The translations under genes were made by a program, and so were the position numbers. The notes under the pieces were generated by a model. The model was not told the origin of the DNA. It saw only the letters and a program-made list of their open reading frames with translations, and ran no database searches. Shown here piece by piece: positions 1-9,334 of a stretch of 64,000 nt of DNA; position 1 is the first letter of the stretch; each line of letters begins with the position of its first letter. Source of the DNA: Paenibacillus sp. MSJ-34 (GTDB lineage Bacteria > Bacillota > Bacilli > Paenibacillales > Paenibacillaceae); assembly GCF_018918005.1 (NCBI RefSeq), contig NZ_JAHLPR010000041.1:1-64000 (forward strand). Direction: 5' to 3'.

Positions 1-121
1 TTACTCACCCGTCCGCCGCTAAGTTCGCTTCGTAGCAAGCTACAAAACGAACTCCGCTCGACTTGCATGTATTAGGCACGCCGCCAGCGTTCGTCCTGAG
101 CCAGGATCAAACTCTCCATTA
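1..121 (-). rRNA. rrs: 16S ribosomal RNA, 5' end (partial)
   Basis: The reverse complement carries the universal 16S start (AGAGTTTGATCCTGGCTCAG at about 99-117), then the GACGAACGCTGGCGGCG block and the GGCGGACGGGTGAGTAA block at the window edge. Only the first ~120 bases, including variable region V1, are inside the window. The gene runs off the left edge. The exact mature 5' end is not visible and is placed by analogy with Bacillales. Confidence 0.97.
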
Positions 122-232
122 AGGGTTCCATCGGCAGAGCCGATAAAACCGAATATGAAAGAGCCGAATAGCTCAAAATTTCGTTGCTGACGAGAACTTG
201 TCGTTCTCAATTATTGATTAAACGCGATCCAT

Positions 233-252
233 TTGTTCAGTTTTCAAAGAAC
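233..252 (-). promoter_or_regulatory. rRNA leader conserved box
   Basis: The minus strand reads AGTTCTTTGAAAACTGAACA. This TTTGAAAACTGAACA segment is typical of Bacillales rRNA leaders, near the boxA-type antitermination and processing region. It lies between the promoter at 311-339 and the 16S start, as expected. Confidence 0.6.
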
Positions 253-310
253 TTACCCCGTCGACTTCATTCGCACTCGTTAACGTCGAATCACGTCGAA
301 CAGGAATTTC

Positions 311-339
311 ATCATATCAAATCGTTCTATAAAAGTCAA
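311..339 (-). promoter_or_regulatory. sigma-A promoter of the rRNA operon
   Basis: On the minus strand a TTGACT -35 (334-339) and a TATGAT -10 (311-316) are separated by exactly 17 bases. They lie about 190 bases upstream of the 16S start. This is a near-consensus sigma-A promoter and the only strong candidate in the leader. Confidence 0.75.
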
Positions 340-504
340 CTTCTACTTCCTTCCAAAATGTTGGTCGGAATAGATACCATCATCCGTTCAAGCTTCGCCT
401 GAACTTCGTTGGCGCCGCCGAAGCGACAAGAAATAATTTATCACAAATCCGCGCCGCATTTCAACACACAATTTTTTACAATTGGAAATTACGAAATGAT
501 CGGC

Positions 505-552
505 AAAAAAAACCGCAGAACCAATGCGCTGGAGCATATTGCATTCTGCGGG
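505..552 (-). terminator. Rho-independent terminator after the GH15 gene
   Basis: On the minus strand a stem with outer arms CCGCAGAA/TTCTGCGG and an inner ATGC/GCAT pairing is followed by a run of eight T. It starts about 75 bases after the glucoamylase stop and would insulate that gene from the rRNA promoter downstream. Confidence 0.8.
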
Positions 553-625
553 TACGGCTTGCGAATTAAAGCTTGCGAATTAAAAAAATGTTACAACTAA
601 TAATATTGCGTGGGCGATCCCGACA

Positions 626-2587
626 TCATTCTTGTTCCGCCAGTAAGTGAACTGTCAAAATAAACATCGCGTGCGACCAGGTAAGCGGAACGACCCAAGC
701 CGTCTCCCCCGTCTCGCGATCGACTTGCTCGGGAAGCAACCCCATCTCCGTGCGGTGGTCGATAGCCCATTGAAGCAAAGCCCGCGCTTCCGCCGTTTGA
801 CCGTTGACGGCACGGTATTGGGCGAGCCAAAGCGTGGTTAAAATCCACGGGTTTCCTCCTATATATACATCATCCTCATAGCGCCGAATTCCTCCGACTC
901 CGGAAACGGTTAAGCTTTGTTCGATCGTGTCGGCCGTTCGAACGGCATACGGATGGTCCGGAGAAATCACCGCAAACGGCATGGAGACGCCAAGAAGACT
1001 GACGTCGACTACATCATCGTATTGCAAACGGCAAATCGGATATCCTTTGCCGTCTTCCGCAAGCGAAACCGGCACATTCCGCGATAAAGCCTCTTCGTAT
1101 TGTTCCCGCGAGATCTTCCTTTTTACTCCCCGGTAAAATATGCCCTTGTCATCATTCCAACATGAACGGACGATGCTCTCCGATATGCGCCCGGCCGACG
1201 CGCGCCATTGTGCGCCAAGTTCCTCTTCTTCCATCAGTTCGGCGAAACGCGAAGCCGCCCTTAGTCCGGCGTATACCGCGGCGGCGGAATACGTATGTTC
1301 CGCTTCCCGTTCTTCCCATAAATCGTTGCTCGGCTTTGGCAACCCCGTTTCCTCATCGATAAATTCGGCCAAAAATTGCGCGCCCGCCTTGACCGCCGAC
1401 CATACTTTGCGCGCAAACGAATCCCGCTCCCGTTCGGGCAATGCGCGATAATGTTCGAACATGCCCCATAGGATCGAGCCGCCTTCATCGATTTGCAGCC
1501 CCCAGGACGGGGCAAGGCTGCCGTCGTGATAATGGCGCTGCTGCCACGAGCCGTCTGGGTCCTGCGCCGTTAACGCCCAATCGTAAAAACGGGTTGATAA
1601 ATCCGTCAATCCCGCCTTATCCAGCGCGGTGGTAATAAATGCGGCGTCGCGTCCCCAACAAAAGGCATATCCCCCGCATCGCGAAAAATGTTCGTCGAAT
1701 TCAGGCGCCGCAATAATGCTGCCGCTCTGTTCATCGGCCATCAGTTTCATCGCCAGCAAGGAGCGTTCGTACAGCTCGTTTATTTCAACTCCGGGAAGCG
1801 GACAAGGCTTGGCCGATTGCAAAAATCGCTTCCAATAGGCTGCCGTTTGCTCGGCCCATTGATCCGCCGTACGGCTCTTCGCATGCTGCAACGCAGCGGC
1901 CGCGGCGGCCAAACTGCTGCCGGCGGTCAAATAAACCGGCATCGTCACCGTTTGTCCCGGCGCAAGCTCGGCAAATTCCCATTCCATCGCTCCGTCCGGG
2001 GCCATTTGGATGTTATTCCCGTTTAAAGCGCCGTTCTGCGCATTATCCCACGCATCGCAAGCTTGATATTTTGTGCATACGTTTGCACCCGAAGCCATAA
2101 AAAAAACTTGATGCCGAAAGTGAACCATCGCATCGTTCTCATCGTCAAAGCGGCTTGTATGATAGAACGGGTTTTCCCCGATCATTAACGAGCTGTAAAA
2201 AATAAGCGAAAAACGAACCGGCTCCGTCCCTCGATTTGTGAATCGATAATCGAAAACAACGATATCCTGCCCGGGCACGACATAATAATGAGTCTCGACC
2301 GAAATAGGGCATCTGTCCGAATTTGCCGCAACGGCAAATATATTCGTTTGAGGTACGTATCGGGCGGCATGCTTCCAGCCGTCTTCCTCCCCGTCGAACC
2401 AACTCGTCTTGCCACCCACCCCGTCCAACCGAATTCCGCTGCGGATCGTATCGACATGCTGGGCGATATCAACATGCGGCCACCATAACCGTACCATCCT
2501 TCCCGTCTTCGTCAAAGAGGCGAGAAAACGGGAATTTCCAATAACCGCATCGATCAAGTAAGGCTTTTTGTCCAAGTAAGTGTTCAC
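626..2587 (-). CDS. GH15 family glucoamylase-like glycoside hydrolase
   Basis: Likely releases glucose from the ends of alpha-glucans or maltodextrins. The ~650-residue chain has the GH15 layout: an N-terminal beta-sandwich (about 1-270), then an (alpha/alpha)6 barrel. The GGYAFCWGRD block, a WEERE segment likely holding the acid, LPEQVDRETGE likely holding the base, and a PLTWSHAMF motif near the C-terminus are all present. There is no signal peptide, so it is probably cytoplasmic and acts on imported maltodextrin. The GTG at 2587 is preferred because GGAG lies nine bases upstream; the TTG at 2596 abuts that GGAG. It follows the LacI gene by a few bases, so the two are probably co-transcribed and self-regulated. 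Exact substrate (maltodextrin, trehalose, isomaltose) is not settled by sequence. Confidence 0.88.
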   Translation of the reverse strand: MNTYLDKKPYLIDAVIGNSRFLASLTKTGRMVRLWWPHVDIAQHVDTIRSGIRLDGVGGKTSWFDGEEDGWKHAARYVPQTNIFAVAANSDRCPISVETHYYVVPGQDIVVFDYRFTNRGTEPVRFSLIFYSSLMIGENPFYHTSRFDDENDAMVHFRHQVFFMASGANVCTKYQACDAWDNAQNGALNGNNIQMAPDGAMEWEFAELAPGQTVTMPVYLTAGSSLAAAAAALQHAKSRTADQWAEQTAAYWKRFLQSAKPCPLPGVEINELYERSLLAMKLMADEQSGSIIAAPEFDEHFSRCGGYAFCWGRDAAFITTALDKAGLTDLSTRFYDWALTAQDPDGSWQQRHYHDGSLAPSWGLQIDEGGSILWGMFEHYRALPERERDSFARKVWSAVKAGAQFLAEFIDEETGLPKPSNDLWEEREAEHTYSAAAVYAGLRAASRFAELMEEEELGAQWRASAGRISESIVRSCWNDDKGIFYRGVKRKISREQYEEALSRNVPVSLAEDGKGYPICRLQYDDVVDVSLLGVSMPFAVISPDHPYAVRTADTIEQSLTVSGVGGIRRYEDDVYIGGNPWILTTLWLAQYRAVNGQTAEARALLQWAIDHRTEMGLLPEQVDRETGETAWVVPLTWSHAMFILTVHLLAEQE

Positions 2588-2592
2588 TAAGT

Positions 2593-3624
2593 TCAACTCC
2601 GTTTCGAAATATGATGTAATGTCGATTCGCGGATCGCCAAACGATGCGGTACGATCATTCGGTTCGGCTGAACCGCTTCGTTCTGAATTAAACGGATCAA
2701 TAATTGCGAAGCCATATACCCTAACTGATAAATGCCGATATCGACACTGCTTAGCGGCGGGCTCGAAAGCTCCGACAAGTATATATTGTTGAAACTAATC
2801 AACGCCAAATCTTCCGGAACTCGAAAGCCAAGCTCCGTCAATCCGCGCATCACCCCGAACGCGACGCTGTCGTCAATGACAACCAACGCCGTCGGCCGTT
2901 CCGGTTGATTCATAAAAAAAGACATGGCCCGGTATCCGCTCTCCTGCAAAAACTCCACTTCCACGATCCATTCCGGATTCATCGGGAGCTTATGCTGTTC
3001 CATCGCTTGGCGGTACCCGGCAAGCCGATCCGAGGAAACGGTTAGATTAGGCGGCCCGCTGACGAAACCGATTCGTTCGTGTCCCTGCGAAATCAAATGC
3101 GAAGTCGCATCGTATGCCGCTTGCACGTTGTCGTTGTCGACGCAATATGCTTCCGGAACGTCCTCGCTTTTTCCGATCAAGACATATGGAAACTTGTGTT
3201 CCTGCAAAAATTGCACGATCGGATCGTTCCTGCGCGACTGCAACAAAATAATGCCGTCCACTCTACGCCCCTTTACCAATCGCGTAATCGCTTCGATTTC
3301 ATCGTTCTCGCTGCTGCCGGACGTCATCAGGACGTCATATCCGTTCCGGGAGGCTTGAGTCGTGATACCGCGAATATTTTCGGCAAAAAAGTGGTTTTGA
3401 AACAACTCCTCCGCCGGCCGAGGCAAAATCATCCCGAGCGTAAAAGTTTTATTGGAAACAAGGCTTCTCGCCATAATATTGGAGTGGTAGCCCATTTCCT
3501 CCATGATGCGTTTGACCTTCGCAACCGTTTCTCTGCTGATTCTCGGATGATTCGAAAGAACGCGAGACACGGTTGAAGGCGAGACCCCCGCTCTTTTGGC
3601 TACATCTTTAATCGTAACTGACAT
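2593..3624 (-). CDS. LacI family transcriptional regulator
   Basis: DNA-binding repressor of 343 residues. The N-terminus (TIKDVAKRAGVSPSTVSRVL, about 4-23) is a classical LacI helix-turn-helix, followed by a hinge and a periplasmic-binding-protein-like effector domain (about 60-340). The ATG at 3624 is chosen because GGAGGG lies just upstream and the HTH starts at residue 4; the longer reading adds 32 unrelated residues. It sits between a glucoamylase and the divergent maltodextrin uptake operon, so maltose or maltodextrin is the likely effector (inference). A palindrome at 3639-3654 overlaps its own upstream region and matches two sites in front of the transporter operon. Confidence 0.93.
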   Translation of the reverse strand: MSVTIKDVAKRAGVSPSTVSRVLSNHPRISRETVAKVKRIMEEMGYHSNIMARSLVSNKTFTLGMILPRPAEELFQNHFFAENIRGITTQASRNGYDVLMTSGSSENDEIEAITRLVKGRRVDGIILLQSRRNDPIVQFLQEHKFPYVLIGKSEDVPEAYCVDNDNVQAAYDATSHLISQGHERIGFVSGPPNLTVSSDRLAGYRQAMEQHKLPMNPEWIVEVEFLQESGYRAMSFFMNQPERPTALVVIDDSVAFGVMRGLTELGFRVPEDLALISFNNIYLSELSSPPLSSVDIGIYQLGYMASQLLIRLIQNEAVQPNRMIVPHRLAIRESTLHHISKRS

Positions 3625-3638
3625 ATTATCCCTCCACA

Positions 3639-3654
3639 GTGCAACCGTTTGAAC
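3639..3654. promoter_or_regulatory. Putative LacI-family operator 1
   Basis: GTGCAACCGTTTGAAC is a 16-bp imperfect palindrome of the pattern GTnCAAACGTTTGnAC with one departure. It lies directly upstream of the regulator's ribosome binding site, so it could mediate autoregulation. Confidence 0.6.
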
Positions 3655-3818
3655 CAACTGTTTTCTCCATGTTAGCGCAAATATGCTGAAATGTAAATAC
3701 GAAAAGCAAGTGCACATCATCGCGAAAACAGCAATGTAAATTCGTTCAATTCATTTGATATTTGCCGTAATCGGGAGAAAAGGTAAGAAATTATACGTTT
3801 TTTCCGTAAAAACCATCT

Positions 3819-3834
3819 GTGCAAACGATTTTAC
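3819..3834. promoter_or_regulatory. Putative LacI-family operator 2
   Basis: GTGCAAACGATTTTAC matches GTnCAAACGTTTGnAC with two departures. It lies inside a longer TGTG...CACA dyad (3818-3837) in the divergent region between the regulator and the transporter operon. Confidence 0.5.
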
Positions 3835-3934
3835 ACATCAATCGATATCATGTATGATCAAACCATAAAGATAGCGTTTGCAGCGTCATTTTCTTTATGC
3901 TTTCGGCTAAAAAAGTTGGCCTTTCCGCATATTA

Positions 3935-3950
3935 GTACAAACGTTTGCAC
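3935..3950. promoter_or_regulatory. Putative LacI-family operator 3
   Basis: GTACAAACGTTTGCAC contains a perfect 10-bp palindrome CAAACGTTTG and is the best-conserved of three similar sites. It lies about 140 bases upstream of the binding-protein gene, a position suited to controlling that operon. Shape and core resemble operators of maltose-type LacI regulators. A CcpA cre site is an alternative, but cre sites usually have a WTGNAANCGNWNNCW pattern. Confidence 0.6.
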
Positions 3951-4087
3951 AAAGCGCTGTCGCCTTTACAAGCTGCGTTTCTTCAGATGCTTGCTCTTCC
4001 CGAACAGGCTCGAAGGCGAAATATCGTTAGCTTAGAAAACGAATTCGTTTCAAAGGAAACCAACAATTTTCAGGAGGGGTTCGAAAA

Positions 4088-5401
4088 ATGAAAAGAATGC
4101 TAGTACTTATTCTAACTCTTACAATGGTGCTTACCTTGGCTGCATGCGGCGGCGGAAAGTCGGCGGAACCGCCCGTGAATTCGGGAACGCAAACGGAAGC
4201 GCCGGCACCGGAAACAGGCGGGGATAGCGAAGCCGGGGAAGACATTGAAGGGCTTGAACCTGAACCGGGCGCGACTTTGCTTATATGGGAAAGTAAAGAA
4301 GAACGACCTTTCGTGGAAGAAATTGCGAAACAGTTTACAGAAAAATACGGAATTCCTGTGAAGATGGATGAGGTCGGAGCAGGAGATCAAGTGACGAAGC
4401 TGACAAATGACGGGCCTGCCGGCCTCGGTGCGGACGTTGTACTTTTCCCTCACGACAATTTGGGCAAAGCGGTCGCAGCCGGTCTTGTTCTTCCTAATGA
4501 CGTTTTTGAAGAAGAAGCGCGCAGCGCCAACTCGGAAATTGCGGTTCAAGGCGCTTCCTATGACGGAATTTTGTACGGATATCCTCGTTCCATTGAGACC
4601 TATGCGATGTTCTACAACAAAGACTTAGTGCCGAATCCTCCGAAATCTTACGATGAGGTTAAAGAATTCGCAGCAACATTTAACGATATCAAAAACAATA
4701 AATACGCCTTTATGTGGGAAATTGACAACTTCTATTTCGAATATCCATTCTTGGCTACAACGGGCGGTTATGTATTCGGAAACAACGGAACGGATAAAAC
4801 CGACATCGGTCTGAACAACGAAGGAGCCGTGCAAGGCGCTAAAGTGTACGCTTCGTTAAGCAAAGACGTGCTGCCGGTCAAATCCGGTGACGTGACGTAC
4901 GACATTAAAAAGGGATTATTTACCGGCGGAACGCTGGCGATGAATATTGACGGCCCTTGGGCGATCGGCGACATTCGCGCATCCGGCATTAATTTCGGAG
5001 TCGCTCCCATCCCTTCGATTGACGGAAAACCTTCCGTATCGTTCTCGGGCATCAAAGCATGGTATGTTAACTCTTACTCGAAATATCCAAATGCGGCAAG
5101 ATTGTTCGCTCATTTCGCTTCCACGAAAGAAGCGCAATTGCTTGACTTCCAATTAACGGGCGCGTTGCCGGCCAATAAGGAAGCTGCGGCCGACCCGAGC
5201 GTGACGGGCGATGAAATCGTAGCAGGCTTCTTGGAGCAATTCAAAAATTCGCAGCCGATGCCAAGCATTCCGGAAATGGGAAGCGTATGGGATCCGATTA
5301 AAGCCGCTATGTCGACCGTTTGGAACGAAGGAAAAGATCCGAAAGAAGCTCTCGATAACGCAGTGAAACAAATCAATGAGTCCATTGGCGCATCAAATTA
5401 A
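4088..5401 (+). CDS. mdxE: Maltodextrin ABC transporter substrate-binding lipoprotein
   Basis: Extracellular maltose/maltodextrin receptor of 437 residues, anchored by lipidation. The first 19 residues are a lipoprotein signal ending in LAAC (Cys20), followed by an acidic, Pro/Glu-rich linker to about residue 60 and a type I solute-binding fold of MalE type (two-lobed; WAIGDIRASGINFGVAPIPS in the middle). A ribosome site AGGAGGGG lies upstream of the ATG. It opens an operon with two permeases and two amylases. No ATPase gene is present. In Bacillales such systems usually share MsmX encoded elsewhere (known for the family, inferred here). Confidence 0.92.
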   Translation: MKRMLVLILTLTMVLTLAACGGGKSAEPPVNSGTQTEAPAPETGGDSEAGEDIEGLEPEPGATLLIWESKEERPFVEEIAKQFTEKYGIPVKMDEVGAGDQVTKLTNDGPAGLGADVVLFPHDNLGKAVAAGLVLPNDVFEEEARSANSEIAVQGASYDGILYGYPRSIETYAMFYNKDLVPNPPKSYDEVKEFAATFNDIKNNKYAFMWEIDNFYFEYPFLATTGGYVFGNNGTDKTDIGLNNEGAVQGAKVYASLSKDVLPVKSGDVTYDIKKGLFTGGTLAMNIDGPWAIGDIRASGINFGVAPIPSIDGKPSVSFSGIKAWYVNSYSKYPNAARLFAHFASTKEAQLLDFQLTGALPANKEAAADPSVTGDEIVAGFLEQFKNSQPMPSIPEMGSVWDPIKAAMSTVWNEGKDPKEALDNAVKQINESIGASN

Positions 5402-5429
5402 CCTAGTTTAAGTATGAATAATGGATCTC

Positions 5430-5458
5430 TCACCCGCTGCCGCTCCGGCGACGGGTGA
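5430..5458 (+). terminator. Intercistronic stem-loop between mdxE and mdxF
   Basis: TCACCCG and CGGGTGA can pair around a short GC-rich loop, without a following T tract. In ABC importer operons such hairpins often stabilise or attenuate the message so that the binding protein exceeds the permeases. That role is inference here. Confidence 0.55.
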
Positions 5459-5479
5459 TTCCGTTAGAGAGGAGACCGG

Positions 5480-6799
5480 ATGAGAATGGGCAATCATCGT
5501 AAGCAAGCAGCCTTGTTATCATTGCTCGCGCCTGGTTTGGGACAAATCTACAATAAACAGTTTATAAAAGGATTGCTGTTCCTATGTATCGATGCGTTCG
5601 GACTATATTATTTTATCGCCAATCTCGGGCATGCGCTATGGGGGCTTGCGACGCTCGGAGAAACGCCGAGCAAATTCGAAAAAGTCGGCAAAAAAGTCGT
5701 CAACGTGGCTGGAGACCACTCCATTTATTTGCTGATCGGCGGATTGATCACTGTTTTGGCGTTATTGATCTTTATCGCATTTTACATTTATGCAGTCAAA
5801 GACGCTTACGATATGGGAAAATTGCGCGAGAAAGGCGGGAAGGCCCCTTCTTTCCGTAAAAATATAGCGAGTCTGATGGATAAAAACTTCCCGCAAGTAT
5901 TGTTAACCGTACCTGCGATCGGAATTTTGTTCCTAACGATTATGCCGATCATTTTTATGGTTTTGCTGGCTTTTACCAACTATTCGTCTCCCGAATATGT
6001 CCCGCCCATGAAGCTGGTCAGTTGGGTCGGATTCGATACGTTTATCAATCTGATGCAGTTGAAATCGTGGAGCAGGACGTTTTTCGGCGTGCTGCAATGG
6101 ACGGTCATTTGGGCGGTAATCGCAACGGTAACGACTTACTTCGGCGGCATGTTCGTGGCAATCGTCATTCAACAGGCGGGAATCCGTTTCAAAACGCTGT
6201 GGCGGACGATTTTCATTATTCCTTACGCCATTCCCCAATTAATTTCGCTGCTGGTCATGCGCAATATGTTCAACGGGCAATTCGGGCCGATCAATCAATA
6301 TTTAGGCTATTTCGGTTTGGAAAAGCTGCCTTGGCTTACCGACCCGTTCTGGGCGAAAGTGACGGTCATTATTGTCAATATGTGGGTCGGCATACCGGTC
6401 TCCATGGTGCTTATTCTAGGCGTGTTGACGGCAATTCCGAAGGATTTGTACGAAGCGGCCGAAATCGACGGGGCTAGTCCGTTGATGAAATTCAAATCGA
6501 TTACGCTGCCGTATATTTTATTTACGACGGTTCCTATTCTCATTATGCAGTTCGCGGGAAACATCAATAACTTTAACGTGATCTTCCTGCTAACGAACGG
6601 CGATCCTGTCAACGGCAATTACCAGTACGCGGGAAGCACCGATTTGTTGGTTACCTGGTTGTTTAAATTAACGCTGAACAACAATAAATACAACATGGCG
6701 TCCGCAGTCGGCATTATTATTTTCCTAATTATCGCTTCCTTGTCCATTTGGAGCTACAGCAGGTCACGTTCATTTAAAGAGGAGGATATGATCCGATGA
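5480..6799 (+). CDS. mdxF: Maltodextrin ABC transporter permease (MalF type)
   Basis: Membrane subunit of 439 residues. An N-terminal region with two or three hydrophobic segments (about 10-115) precedes the conserved permease domain (about 140-430). The EAA loop EAAEIDGASPLMKFKSITLP is visible near residue 330 and is the contact with the ATPase. An AGAGAGGAG ribosome site precedes the ATG. The stop overlaps the start of the next permease by four bases, so the pair is translationally coupled. Its N-terminal extension and length match MalF/MdxF of Bacillales. Confidence 0.92.
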   Translation: MRMGNHRKQAALLSLLAPGLGQIYNKQFIKGLLFLCIDAFGLYYFIANLGHALWGLATLGETPSKFEKVGKKVVNVAGDHSIYLLIGGLITVLALLIFIAFYIYAVKDAYDMGKLREKGGKAPSFRKNIASLMDKNFPQVLLTVPAIGILFLTIMPIIFMVLLAFTNYSSPEYVPPMKLVSWVGFDTFINLMQLKSWSRTFFGVLQWTVIWAVIATVTTYFGGMFVAIVIQQAGIRFKTLWRTIFIIPYAIPQLISLLVMRNMFNGQFGPINQYLGYFGLEKLPWLTDPFWAKVTVIIVNMWVGIPVSMVLILGVLTAIPKDLYEAAEIDGASPLMKFKSITLPYILFTTVPILIMQFAGNINNFNVIFLLTNGDPVNGNYQYAGSTDLLVTWLFKLTLNNNKYNMASAVGIIIFLIIASLSIWSYSRSRSFKEEDMIR

Positions 6800-7644
6800 A
6801 AAAATCAAACCGGACCGGGAAATCGACATTGCGGCTGACGGCCAGTTACGTTTTTCTGATTATCGCGGCCATCTGCTGCATCTATCCTGCTTTATGGGTT
6901 TTGCTGTCTTCCTTCCGCCCCGGAACGTCCTTGTTTAGCGCTACTTTAATTCCGGAACAATTTACGCTTGCGCATTATAAGGAACTGTTCACGTCCAAAA
7001 GCATTTTGTTCGGCAAATGGTATTTGAACACGTTAAAAATAACGACGTTAAGCATGATTTTCGGCACGTTATTAGTTACCATGACGGCGTACGCATTATC
7101 GCGCTTCCGTTTCAAAGGACGCAAGTTGTCGTTAACGGTGCTGCTTGTGCTAGGGATGTTCCCCGGTTTTATGAGCATGATCGCCATTTATATTTTACTG
7201 ATGCAATTGAACTTGCTCGACACGCATGCGGCTATGATTATCGTGTATACGGCGGGGGCTTCGCTGGGCGCTTTTGTATTGAAAGGCTATTTCGATTCGA
7301 TTCCGAAAGACTTCGAAGAAGCGGCGCGGATCGACGGAGCGAGCCATTTGACGATCTTTGCGCGGATTATGCTTCCATTGTCCAAGCCGATGCTCACGTA
7401 CGTTGCCTTAACGAACTTTGTCGGAGGCTGGGTCGATTTTATTTTTGCGCGCCTTGTACTTCGTTCCAAAGAACAATGGACGGTAGCGGTCGGCCTTTGG
7501 GATATGGTTGCGAATTTTCAAAATAGCAATTTTACGACATTCGCTGCCGGAGCCGTTTTAATCGCCCTGCCGATTACGATTCTATTCATTTTCCTGCAGC
7601 GCTTCCTTGTTGAAGGCCTGACGGCGGGAGCGTCGAAAGGATGA
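6796..7644 (+). CDS. mdxG: Maltodextrin ABC transporter permease (MalG type)
   Basis: Second membrane subunit, 282 residues, with six predicted membrane spans. The EAA loop is EAARIDGASHLTIFARIMLP in the second half. The start overlaps the stop of mdxF and its stop overlaps the start of the amylase gene, each by four bases, so mdxF, mdxG and the amylase form one tightly coupled block. Length and motif are standard for MalG. Confidence 0.93.
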   Translation: MKKSNRTGKSTLRLTASYVFLIIAAICCIYPALWVLLSSFRPGTSLFSATLIPEQFTLAHYKELFTSKSILFGKWYLNTLKITTLSMIFGTLLVTMTAYALSRFRFKGRKLSLTVLLVLGMFPGFMSMIAIYILLMQLNLLDTHAAMIIVYTAGASLGAFVLKGYFDSIPKDFEEAARIDGASHLTIFARIMLPLSKPMLTYVALTNFVGGWVDFIFARLVLRSKEQWTVAVGLWDMVANFQNSNFTTFAAGAVLIALPITILFIFLQRFLVEGLTAGASKG

Positions 7645-9314
7645 ATTACCGGCGGACAAAAAGACGCCATTCGCGGATGGGGCGCAGAGTCTTCCCAATA
7701 TTATGGGCTGTTGTGCTGATCCTTGTTACGACCGCCGCATGTTCGAACGTCGAACCCGCCGGAGGAAATGTCGGTGTTCAGAGTGAGCGGACGGCTTCCG
7801 GGAATGTGCCGGCTTTCGACGGGCTCCTTGCCGCAGCCGATCTTCACGAACAGCCTTCTACCGTCTATTATGAAATTTTCGTGCGGAGTTTTTACGATTC
7901 GAACGGCGATGGAATCGGGGATTTGCGGGGGGTGACGGAGAAGCTTGACTACTTGCAGGAATTGGGGATTGGAGGCATATGGCTCATGCCGATTCAACCG
8001 TCGCCCAGCTATCACGGTTACGATGTGACCGATTATTACGAGGTCAACCCGGAATACGGCACGATGGAGGATTTGAAGGAATTGCTGGACGAGGCGCATC
8101 GCCGCGGCATCAAAGTGCTGATGGATCTGGTCGTCAACCATACAAGTACGGAGCATCCATGGTTTCAAGCGGCCGCGGCCGATGCGGACAGCCCTTACCG
8201 GAGCTGGTACACCTGGGCCGAACCGGGACAGAAACTTGCCACCGACGGGGCTACCGGCTCGAACCCTTGGCATTCCTCCGGGAACGACCATTACTTGGGC
8301 GTGTTCTGGGAAGGAATGCCGGATTTGAATTTCGACAACCCTGAAGTACGGGCGGAAGTGATCAAGATCGGCCAATTTTGGCTTAAGCAAGGGTTTGACG
8401 GCTTCCGGCTCGATGCGGCCAAACATATCTATGAGGATTTCAAATCGAACGCAGCAAGCCAAGAAGTGAAAGAGAAAAACAAGGCGTGGTGGCAGGAATT
8501 CCGCGCCGGCTTGAACGAAGTCAATCCGAACGCCTATCTGGTCGGCGAAGTATGGGATACGACGGCTACGATCGGGCCTTATCTCAATCAAGCGCTTGAT
8601 TCCTGTTTCAATTTCGATCTAGCGAAAACGATTCTGTCGAACGCCCGCTCGGAGAAAGCGTCGGATATCGGGTTTACGTTAAGCCGAAGCTACCAATTTT
8701 ACAAGGAATCGTCTCAAGGAACGTTTATCGACGCTATTTTCCTTACGAATCACGATCAAAATCGGGTCATGTCCGAATTGGACGGAAAGGTAGAGCACGC
8801 CAAAATGGCCGCTTCGATCTTATTAACTCTGCCTGGGAATCCATTTATTTATTACGGCGAGGAAATCGGCATGCTTGGCATGAAACCGGACGAGCGCATT
8901 CGCGAACCGATGGTTTGGGCGGAGACGGACGACGGTTCTGCCGGAACGGGACAAACGGCGTGGATGCCCGCTTTCTACAATGAAGACGGGGGAAGCTCGG
9001 TTTCGACGCAATTGCAGGATCCGGATTCGCTTCTTCATCATTATCGCAAAATGATTCAATGGCGCAACGAACACGCCGTCTTGCAAAACGGCGATATCGT
9101 ATCTTATAACGCGAACAACGCGAGCGTGCTCGCCTATGCAAGAATAACGAACCAAGAAAAGGCGCTCGTTCTGCATAATTTATCGGGCGAGCGGCAATCG
9201 GTCGCTGTACGGGATACTTCATTCTCTACGCTTGCCCTGGCCAGCGGAACGGGTGCCAAGTTATCCGACGGGCAGTTGGATCTTCCGCCCTACTCTACCG
9301 TCCTATTAAAATAA
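7641..9314 (+). CDS. Secreted alpha-amylase family lipoprotein (GH13)
   Basis: Likely hydrolyses starch or maltodextrin at the cell surface, feeding the importer encoded just upstream. It has 557 residues. An Arg-rich start, a hydrophobic segment and a TAAC lipobox (Cys34) indicate a lipoprotein. GH13 signatures follow: DLVVNH (162-167), GFRLDAAKH with nucleophile Asp258, GEVWD with acid Glu303, and NHDQ with Asp372. A C-terminal beta domain ends the protein. The start overlaps mdxG by four bases. The subfamily (alpha-amylase versus maltogenic or oligo-1,6-glucosidase type) is not resolved. Confidence 0.9.
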   Translation: MNYRRTKRRHSRMGRRVFPILWAVVLILVTTAACSNVEPAGGNVGVQSERTASGNVPAFDGLLAAADLHEQPSTVYYEIFVRSFYDSNGDGIGDLRGVTEKLDYLQELGIGGIWLMPIQPSPSYHGYDVTDYYEVNPEYGTMEDLKELLDEAHRRGIKVLMDLVVNHTSTEHPWFQAAAADADSPYRSWYTWAEPGQKLATDGATGSNPWHSSGNDHYLGVFWEGMPDLNFDNPEVRAEVIKIGQFWLKQGFDGFRLDAAKHIYEDFKSNAASQEVKEKNKAWWQEFRAGLNEVNPNAYLVGEVWDTTATIGPYLNQALDSCFNFDLAKTILSNARSEKASDIGFTLSRSYQFYKESSQGTFIDAIFLTNHDQNRVMSELDGKVEHAKMAASILLTLPGNPFIYYGEEIGMLGMKPDERIREPMVWAETDDGSAGTGQTAWMPAFYNEDGGSSVSTQLQDPDSLLHHYRKMIQWRNEHAVLQNGDIVSYNANNASVLAYARITNQEKALVLHNLSGERQSVAVRDTSFSTLALASGTGAKLSDGQLDLPPYSTVLLK

Positions 9315-9334
9315 CACATTTGAGGAGGATATCT

